Source of the DNA: Microtetraspora glauca
GTDB lineage: Bacteria > Actinomycetota > Actinomycetes > Streptomycetales > Streptomycetaceae
DNA length: 64,000 nt
Direction: 5' to 3'
Assembly (NCBI GenBank): GCA_000721275.1
Contig: JOFO01000003.1
Location: forward strand, 252,335-316,334
Under the pieces are notes generated by a model. It was given only the letters and a program-made list of their open reading frames with translations, was not told the DNA's origin and made no database searches. Positions 58,986-64,000 of this stretch are shown here, in pieces. Positions within the stretch are counted from its first letter, which is position 1, and each line of letters starts with the position of its first letter. A program made the position numbers and the translations under genes.

Positions 58986-61766
58986 GTGACCCAGAGGCAC
59001 CGCAGGGATCGCAAGAAGAAACGACTCTTGTACGGAGCGGCGGCGGCGGTCGTCGCCACGGCCACGATCGGCACGATCGCGGTCGCCTCGCCCGGTGTCC
59101 TCGGCACGTCCGAGGACCCGAAGCCCGGCGCCGCGGCCACCCTCCAGGAGCAGTTCGCGGCGGCGGCGGAGGAGTTCGACGTCCCGCAGAGCGTGCTGAT
59201 GGCGGTGTCGTACCAGCAGACCCGCTGGGAGTCGCACGACGGCGAGCCGAGCACCACCGGCGCGTACAACGTCATGGGGCTGACGAAGGTCGACCCGGGG
59301 GACGTCCAGCAGGAGGTCACCGACGAGCAGATCGACCACTTCAACGGCTCCGGCCGCCCGGAGATCGAGAAGACCTTCGACCGCGAGAAGGTCCGCCGCA
59401 TCCTGGAGAGCGCGCTCGTCGACACCGACGACCCGCGCCTCCACACCCTGGACAAGGGCGCCGAGCTGATCGGCAGCTCCACCGAGTCCGTGCAGAACGA
59501 CACCGCCGCGTCCATCCGCGCCGGCGCCGCCCTGCTCGCCGACTACCAGAAGCAGGCGGGCGCCGAGCTGTCGGACGAGCCCGGTGACTGGTACCCGGCC
59601 GTGGCCCGGTACAGCCAGTCCCCGGAGAAGAAGGGCGCCGACCTCTTCGCGAAGCGCGTCTTCGAGTCGATCAAGAAGGGCGAGCGGGAGCTCACCCTCG
59701 ACGGCGAGCAGGTCGCGCTGCCGGCCGACCCCACGGTCGAGCCCGTCAAGCCGGCGAACGTGCCGCTGGCCGCCACCTTCGCGAGCACCACGGCGACCAC
59801 GCTCCCCGAGTGCCCGAGCGGCCTGAACTGCAACGTCAAGCTGACCGTGCCCTCCTCCACCGGCAAGAAGAACTACACCGCCGCCGACCGCCCCAACCAG
59901 GGCGTCGACATCCGCCAGATCGTCATCCACGACACCGAGGGCGGCTACGACGGCTCCCTCAAGGTGCTCACCGACCCGAACGGCGGGGGCAGCGCCCACT
60001 ACCTGATCCGGGCGTCCGACGGCCTGGTCACCCAGATGCTCGAGAACAAGAACCTGGCGTGGCACGCGGGCAACTGGACCCACAACATGCACGCCATCGG
60101 CGTGGAGCACGAGGGCTACGCCATCAAGGAGGGCAGCTGGTACACCGAGCCCCAGTACCGCTCCTCCGCGGCGCTGGTGAAGCACCTGGCGACCACGTAC
60201 GGCGTGCCGATCGACCGTGAGCACATCATCGGCCACGACGAGGTCGCGCTCCAGACCGACGACAAGGTCGCCAACCTGCACTGGGACGGCGGGCCGTACT
60301 GGGACTGGAACCACTACATGTCCCTCCTGGGCGCCCCGCAGGGCGACCAGGGCGCGGGCGGCCTGCTCCGGGCCGGCCAGACGGTCCGCGTGGTCCCGCC
60401 CTTCACCACGGCGAACCAGCCGAAGCTGAGCGTCGGCGGCACGGAGGTCCCGCCGCGGCCGTCGAACTTCGGCTACCTGTACACGTCGCCCTCGACGTCG
60501 GCGACGACGCTCAAGGACCCGTACTTCACCTCGCTGTGGACCGAGGGCTCGAACTACGGCAACAAGGTCCGCGCCGGCGGCCTGTACGTCGTCGCCGAGG
60601 TCCGGTCCAACTGGACGGCGATCTGGTACGCGGGCGAGAAGGCGTGGTTCTACAACCCCGGCGGCCAGTACACCGTGCCGGTGAACGCCACCACGGTGAA
60701 GGTGAAGTCCGGCCTGGCCTCGATCAAGGTCTTCGGCCGCTCCTTCCCGGAGACCGCCGCCTACACCGCGGCCGGTCTGTCGGCGCCCGGCAACGAGAAC
60801 GACCCGCTGTCGAAGTTCACCTTCGAGGCCGGCGAGGCGTACGTGAAGGCCGGTCCCGCCGTGAAGGGCGACGACTGGTTCGGCTCCGCCCAGAAGAACG
60901 TCATCGGCTCCACGCTGTTCGTGCCGATCCGCTTCCACCACAAGATCGTCTGGGTGAAGCAGAGCGAGATCACGGAGGCGCCCGGCGCCGCCCCGGTCAG
61001 CACCACCGACCGCAACAACATCATCGCCCGCGACGCCTCCGGTGTGCTCTGGCAGTACCAGGGGACCGGGTCCGGCAGCGCGCCGTTCCTGACCAAGTAC
61101 CGGGTCGGCCCGGGGTGGCAGGTGTACAACACCATCACGCCGATGACGACGCTGAAGGCCGACGGGACCGGGGACGTCGTCGCCCGGGACAAGGACGGCG
61201 TGCTCTGGTACTACAAGGGCACCGGCAACCCCTCCGCCCCGTTCAAGACGCGGCTCAAGGTCGGCGGCGGCTGGAACATCTACAACAAGCTCCTCGGCGT
61301 CGGCGACATGAACGCCGACGGCCGGCCGGACCTGGTCGCCCGGGACACCGCGGGCGTGCTGTGGCTGTACACGAACACGGGCGCGTCCCCGAACCCCTTC
61401 GCGACCCGCGTCCGCGTCGGCGGCGGCTGGAACGTGTACAACGAGCTGATCGCCACCGGGGACATGACCGCGGACGGCAAGCCCGACCTGATCGCCCGCG
61501 ACACGGCCGGCTACCTGTGGCTGTACAAGAACACCGGCGGCTCCCCGAACCCGTACGCCACGCGCGCGAAGGTCGGCGGCGGCTGGGGCGTCTACGACGT
61601 CATGGTCGGCCCCGGTGACCTGGACAAGGACGGCAAGCCCGACCTGATCGCCCGGGACAGGTCCGGCGTCCTGTGGTTCTACAAGAACACCAGCGGCTAC
61701 CCGAACCCGTACGCCACCCGCGTGAACGTGGGCAGCGGCTGGGGGGTCTACAACCTGATCGTCTGA
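58986..61766 (+). CDS. Secreted N-acetylmuramoyl-L-alanine amidase with five C-terminal 52-residue repeats
   Basis: 926-residue wall enzyme. A signal/TM segment (about 14-35) is followed by an SLT/lysozyme-like helical domain (about 50-230) in which the usual catalytic Glu position reads Gln (SYQQTRW), so it is probably inactive. The Amidase_2 (PGRP-like) domain is about 310-425: IVIHDTEGGYD, LAWHAGNW, HIIGHDEV hold zinc ligands. An SH3-like middle region (about 440-660) and five 52-residue repeats (677-926) end the protein, each with NxDGxxD and GVLWxYxxTG. GTG 58986 is preferred because AGGGGTG lies upstream. Confidence 0.88.
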   Translation: MTQRHRRDRKKKRLLYGAAAAVVATATIGTIAVASPGVLGTSEDPKPGAAATLQEQFAAAAEEFDVPQSVLMAVSYQQTRWESHDGEPSTTGAYNVMGLTKVDPGDVQQEVTDEQIDHFNGSGRPEIEKTFDREKVRRILESALVDTDDPRLHTLDKGAELIGSSTESVQNDTAASIRAGAALLADYQKQAGAELSDEPGDWYPAVARYSQSPEKKGADLFAKRVFESIKKGERELTLDGEQVALPADPTVEPVKPANVPLAATFASTTATTLPECPSGLNCNVKLTVPSSTGKKNYTAADRPNQGVDIRQIVIHDTEGGYDGSLKVLTDPNGGGSAHYLIRASDGLVTQMLENKNLAWHAGNWTHNMHAIGVEHEGYAIKEGSWYTEPQYRSSAALVKHLATTYGVPIDREHIIGHDEVALQTDDKVANLHWDGGPYWDWNHYMSLLGAPQGDQGAGGLLRAGQTVRVVPPFTTANQPKLSVGGTEVPPRPSNFGYLYTSPSTSATTLKDPYFTSLWTEGSNYGNKVRAGGLYVVAEVRSNWTAIWYAGEKAWFYNPGGQYTVPVNATTVKVKSGLASIKVFGRSFPETAAYTAAGLSAPGNENDPLSKFTFEAGEAYVKAGPAVKGDDWFGSAQKNVIGSTLFVPIRFHHKIVWVKQSEITEAPGAAPVSTTDRNNIIARDASGVLWQYQGTGSGSAPFLTKYRVGPGWQVYNTITPMTTLKADGTGDVVARDKDGVLWYYKGTGNPSAPFKTRLKVGGGWNIYNKLLGVGDMNADGRPDLVARDTAGVLWLYTNTGASPNPFATRVRVGGGWNVYNELIATGDMTADGKPDLIARDTAGYLWLYKNTGGSPNPYATRAKVGGGWGVYDVMVGPGDLDKDGKPDLIARDRSGVLWFYKNTSGYPNPYATRVNVGSGWGVYNLIV
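61013..61763 (+). repeat. Five 156-bp coding repeats (52-residue FG-GAP/propeller-like units)
   Basis: Units 1 to 4 are full length and the fifth is cut after about 41 residues by the stop. Pattern: D-L-I/V-A-R-D-x2-G-V-L-W-x-Y, P-x2-T-R-x-x-V-G-G-G-W, and D-x-N/T-x-D-G. The third to fifth copies are most alike. Confidence 0.85.
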
Positions 61767-61784
61767 TCGGGCACGGCCTCGCAC

Positions 61785-61824
61785 GGGGCCCGTTCCGTAC
61801 CGTCCACGGTGCGGAACGGGCCCC
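61785..61824 (+). terminator. Terminator after the amidase gene
   Basis: Perfect 13-bp stem (GGGGCCCGTTCCG / CGGAACGGGCCCC) with a 14-base loop, starting 18 bases after the stop. Confidence 0.8.
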
Positions 61825-61844
61825 GTTCCCGTCTCCCGCTGGGT

Positions 61845-61961
61845 TACAGTGCTCGCATGTACGCGCTGCCGACCCAGAACTGGTGGTGGACCGTCCCTCC
61901 GGCGGCCCACTGACTGCGCGTACTCCGAAGACCACGCGAAGGCCGCCCGAGGGGCGGCCTT
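61845..61961 (+). promoter_or_regulatory. trp attenuator region
   Basis: The -10 TACAGT (61845-61850) ends 6 bases before the leader-peptide ATG. After the leader ORF (three Trp codons in a row) comes a terminator hairpin AAGGCCGCCC / GGGCGGCCTT (61939-61948 and 61952-61961) followed by TTCTCGTT. Charged Trp-tRNA scarcity would stall the ribosome and prevent the terminator. This attenuation design has been described for a Streptomyces anthranilate synthase gene. Confidence 0.9.
61857..61913 (+). CDS. trpL: trp leader peptide
   Basis: 18-residue peptide MYALPTQNWWWTVPPAAH. Three consecutive TGG codons act as the Trp sensor. The ATG is 6 bases from a -10 hexamer with no Shine-Dalgarno, so the leader itself seems to be leaderless. 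It is followed by the attenuator hairpin and the fused anthranilate synthase gene 110 bases downstream. Confidence 0.9.
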   Translation: MYALPTQNWWWTVPPAAH

Positions 61962-62022
61962 TCTCGTTCCCGCGAGGCCGTTCCTCTCCGCTCCCGCCCC
62001 GACCGGAAGGAACCCGCACGCC

Positions 62023-63897
62023 ATGAGCTTCGACCTCTCCCGTCTCCTCGACGACTCCGCCCCGCCGTTCGCCCTGCTCCGCCGCCGCACGCCCGGCCGC
62101 GACCACGACACCGTCGAGGTGCTGATCGGCGCCGTCCACGAGGCGGAGCGGCTGGCCGACCTGCCGGTGGGCGGGCGGCCGGCGCTCGCGCTGGTGCCGT
62201 TCCGGCAGATCCGGGAGCGCGGCTTCGACGTCCGCGACGACGGCACCCCGCTCTCCGTGCTGGTCGCGGAGGAGACGCACGAGCTGCCGCTCGGCGCGGT
62301 GCTCGACGCGCTGCCCGCGCACCGGGTCGAGGTGACCGGCGGGGCGTTCGACGTCTCCGACGAGGAGTACGCGGGGATCGTGCGGCGGGTGATCGAGGAC
62401 GAGATCGGCGCCGGCGAGGGCGCCAACTTCGTCATCCGGCGGACGTACACCGGCGAGATCCCCGGCTTCGGGCGGGCCGACGCGCTGGCGCTGTTCCGGC
62501 GGCTGCTGGCGGGCGAGCGGGGCGCGTACTGGACGTTCGTGGTGCACACCGGGGAGCGGGTGCTCGTCGGGGCCAGCCCGGAGGTGCACGTGCGGATGGC
62601 GGGCGGGACCGTGGTCATGAACCCGATCAGCGGCACGTACCGCTACCCGGACGGGGAGGCGCCGACCGCCGAGGGGCTGCTCGGCTTCCTCGCCGACCGC
62701 AAGGAGACCGAGGAGCTCTCCATGGTGGTCGACGAGGAGCTGAAGATGATGTGCACGGTCGGGGACCGGGGCGGGGTGGTGATCGGGCCCCGGCTGAAGG
62801 AGATGGCGCACCTCGCGCACACCGAGTACGAGCTGCGCGGCCGGTCCTCGCTGGACGTGCGGGAGGTGCTGCGCGAGACGATGTTCGCGGCGACCGTGAC
62901 CGGCTCACCGGTGCAGAACGCCTGCCGGGTGATCGAGCGCCACGAAGCCGGCGGGCGCGGCTACTACGCGGGGGCGCTGGCCCTGCTCGGCACGGACGGC
63001 AGCGGGGCGCAGACGCTGGACTCGCCCATCCTCATCCGGACCGCCGACATCGCCCTCGACGGGCGGCTGCGGGTGCCGGTGGGGGCGACCCTGGTCCGGC
63101 ACTCGGACCCGGCGGGCGAGGTCGCGGAGACGCACGCGAAGGCGGCGGCGGTGCTGGCGGCGCTCGGCGTGCGGGAGGGGCGCCCGGCGGAGGACTCCCC
63201 CGCCCGGCCGCGGCTCGCGGACGACCCGCGGGTGCGGGCCGCGCTGGACGCCCGGCGGGCGGACCTGGCGCCGTTCTGGCTGCGGATGCAGAGCCGGTCG
63301 GCGGAGCTGACGGGCCACGCCCTGGTGGTCGACGCGGAGGACACCTTCACCGCGATGCTGGCGCACCTGCTGCGCTCCTCGGGGCTGGAGGTGTCGGTGC
63401 TGCGGTACGACGAGCCGGGGCTGCGGGAGCTGGCGCTCGCCCACGAGGGGCCGGTGGTGCTCGGACCCGGGCCCGGCGATCCGGCGGACGCGGCCGATCC
63501 GAAGATGCGGTTCCTGCGCGGGCTCACCGCCGAGCTGCTGCGGGGCCACCGGCACGGGCTGCTCGGGGTGTGCCTGGGGCACGAGCTGATCGCGGCGGAG
63601 CTGGGCCTGGACCTGGTGCGGAAGCGGACCCCGTTCCAGGGCGCGCAGGTGCGGATCGACCTGTTCGGACAGGAGCGGACGGTCGGCTTCTACAACAGCT
63701 TCACCGCGCGCTGCGACGAGCGGGAGGCGACGGAGCTGGCGCTGCACCGGATCGAGGTGAGCCGGGACGCGGCGACGGGCGAGGTGCACGCGCTGCGCGG
63801 CCCCGGCTTCGCGGGGGTCCAGTTCCACCCGGAGTCGGTGCTGACGCTGGAGGGCGCGGCGGTGACGGCCTCGCTGCTGGCCGGGGTGCTGGTCTAG
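62023..63897 (+). CDS. trpE: Anthranilate synthase, fused component I + glutamine amidotransferase
   Basis: 624-residue fusion: a TrpE/PabB-like chorismate-binding domain (about 100-400, NPISGTYRYPDGE, KETEELSMVVDEELKMM, TVTGSPVQNACRVIERHE) and a C-terminal class I glutamine amidotransferase (about 425-624) with Cys in GVCLGHELIA and His-x-Glu in FHPES, so one chain makes anthranilate from chorismate and glutamine. Single-chain enzymes of this shape (PhzE and fused TrpEG) occur in actinobacteria. ATG 62023 has GGAAGGAA upstream. Control by trpL argues for tryptophan supply rather than a secondary pathway. Confidence 0.93.
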   Translation: MSFDLSRLLDDSAPPFALLRRRTPGRDHDTVEVLIGAVHEAERLADLPVGGRPALALVPFRQIRERGFDVRDDGTPLSVLVAEETHELPLGAVLDALPAHRVEVTGGAFDVSDEEYAGIVRRVIEDEIGAGEGANFVIRRTYTGEIPGFGRADALALFRRLLAGERGAYWTFVVHTGERVLVGASPEVHVRMAGGTVVMNPISGTYRYPDGEAPTAEGLLGFLADRKETEELSMVVDEELKMMCTVGDRGGVVIGPRLKEMAHLAHTEYELRGRSSLDVREVLRETMFAATVTGSPVQNACRVIERHEAGGRGYYAGALALLGTDGSGAQTLDSPILIRTADIALDGRLRVPVGATLVRHSDPAGEVAETHAKAAAVLAALGVREGRPAEDSPARPRLADDPRVRAALDARRADLAPFWLRMQSRSAELTGHALVVDAEDTFTAMLAHLLRSSGLEVSVLRYDEPGLRELALAHEGPVVLGPGPGDPADAADPKMRFLRGLTAELLRGHRHGLLGVCLGHELIAAELGLDLVRKRTPFQGAQVRIDLFGQERTVGFYNSFTARCDEREATELALHRIEVSRDAATGEVHALRGPGFAGVQFHPESVLTLEGAAVTASLLAGVLV

Positions 63898-63907
63898 GAG
63901 GTCCTAG

Positions 63908-64000
63908 GCCGTGTCTGACAAATGATCACGAGCTGGTTTCGCGGAGCCAGAGGATCAGCGAGGCAAGAACGACTCCGGCACGGTAGCGGTCGGCGAGCTT
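63908..64000 (-). mobile_element. Second IS5-family element, end only
   Basis: A terminal sequence starting GGCCGTGTCTGACAAATG follows CTAG (63904-63907), 7 bases after the trpE stop. Its transposase ends inward on the minus strand. The rest lies outside the window, so completeness and the second inverted repeat cannot be judged. Confidence 0.75.
63926..64000 (-). CDS. IS5-family transposase, C-terminal 24 residues
   Basis: Minus-strand frame reads KLADRYRAGVVLASLILWLR then ETSS and a TGA stop at 63926-63928, a typical end of IS5-family transposases. The start is off the window's right edge. This is a different element from the IS at 56150: the ends do not match. Confidence 0.8.
   Translation of the reverse strand, partial: KLADRYRAGVVLASLILWLRETSS

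Overview
The window is very GC-rich, uses GTG starts freely, and carries a compact division and cell-wall (dcw) cluster with divIVA and sepF but no ftsA, minC or mreB. With leaderless promoters, LL-DAP-type Mur ligases and CTAG-targeting insertion sequences, this points to the chromosomal core of a Streptomyces. The gene order matches the Streptomyces region that runs from phoD through ileS-divIVA-ftsZ-rsmH to metF, the thi genes, bfr/bfd and a class II DAHP synthase.

Layout. 0.0-3.6 kb: the 3' end of a DsbA-like thiol oxidoreductase, a Tat-exported PhoD phosphatase and a secreted M43-type zinc protease. 3.6-9.2 kb (minus strand): an alpha/beta hydrolase, a CPA1 Na+/H+ antiporter, a GNAT acetyltransferase, an RluD-type pseudouridine synthase, lspA, and a DksA/TraR zinc-finger protein with a histone H1-like Lys/Ala tail. 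9.5-12.9 kb: ileS behind a T-box leader that appears to act on translation. 13.1-30.7 kb (minus strand): rsmH-ftsL-ftsI-murE-murF-mraY-murD-ftsW-murG-ftsQ-ftsZ-pgeF-yggS-sepF-yggT-divIVA, often with 4-bp overlaps. 31.2-36.0 kb: a MoxR/DUF58/transglutaminase operon divergent from the dcw cluster. 36.2-38.3 kb: DUF3040, a methyltransferase and a HEPN protein. 38.4-42.2 kb: a degenerate ABC ATPase, a YhgE/Pip exporter and a TetR regulator, with a near-perfect 30-bp operator on the promoter. 42.5-48.9 kb: a DUF4126 protein, a CrtI-like oxidoreductase, a Tyr/Gly-rich membrane protein, metF, thiE, an Rv2175c-type DNA-binding protein and a FAD oxidoreductase. 49.06-51.4 kb: a TPP riboswitch and thiO-thiS-thiG. 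51.5-55.5 kb: a PASTA Ser/Thr kinase, endonuclease IV, a DUF4396 protein behind a CsoR-like palindrome, and a sulfite-oxidase-like molybdoenzyme. 55.7-57.4 kb: bfr and bfd, separated by a 940-bp IS5-family element. 57.5-63.9 kb: class II DAHP synthase, a repeat-bearing amidase, and a Trp-attenuated anthranilate synthase fusion. The last 93 bases are the end of a second IS.

Functionally, most of the window serves polar growth, septation and peptidoglycan precursor synthesis: DivIVA and SepF scaffold, FtsZ/Q/W/I/L divide, Mur/MraY/MurG build lipid II, and the PASTA kinase is a likely sensor. Around it lie metabolic genes with visible RNA or operator control: T-box, TPP riboswitch, trp attenuator, iron box, CsoR-like site and TetR operator. 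The only mobile DNA seen is the two IS elements, both next to CTAG at or just after a stop codon. No CRISPR array, rRNA or tRNA gene was seen.
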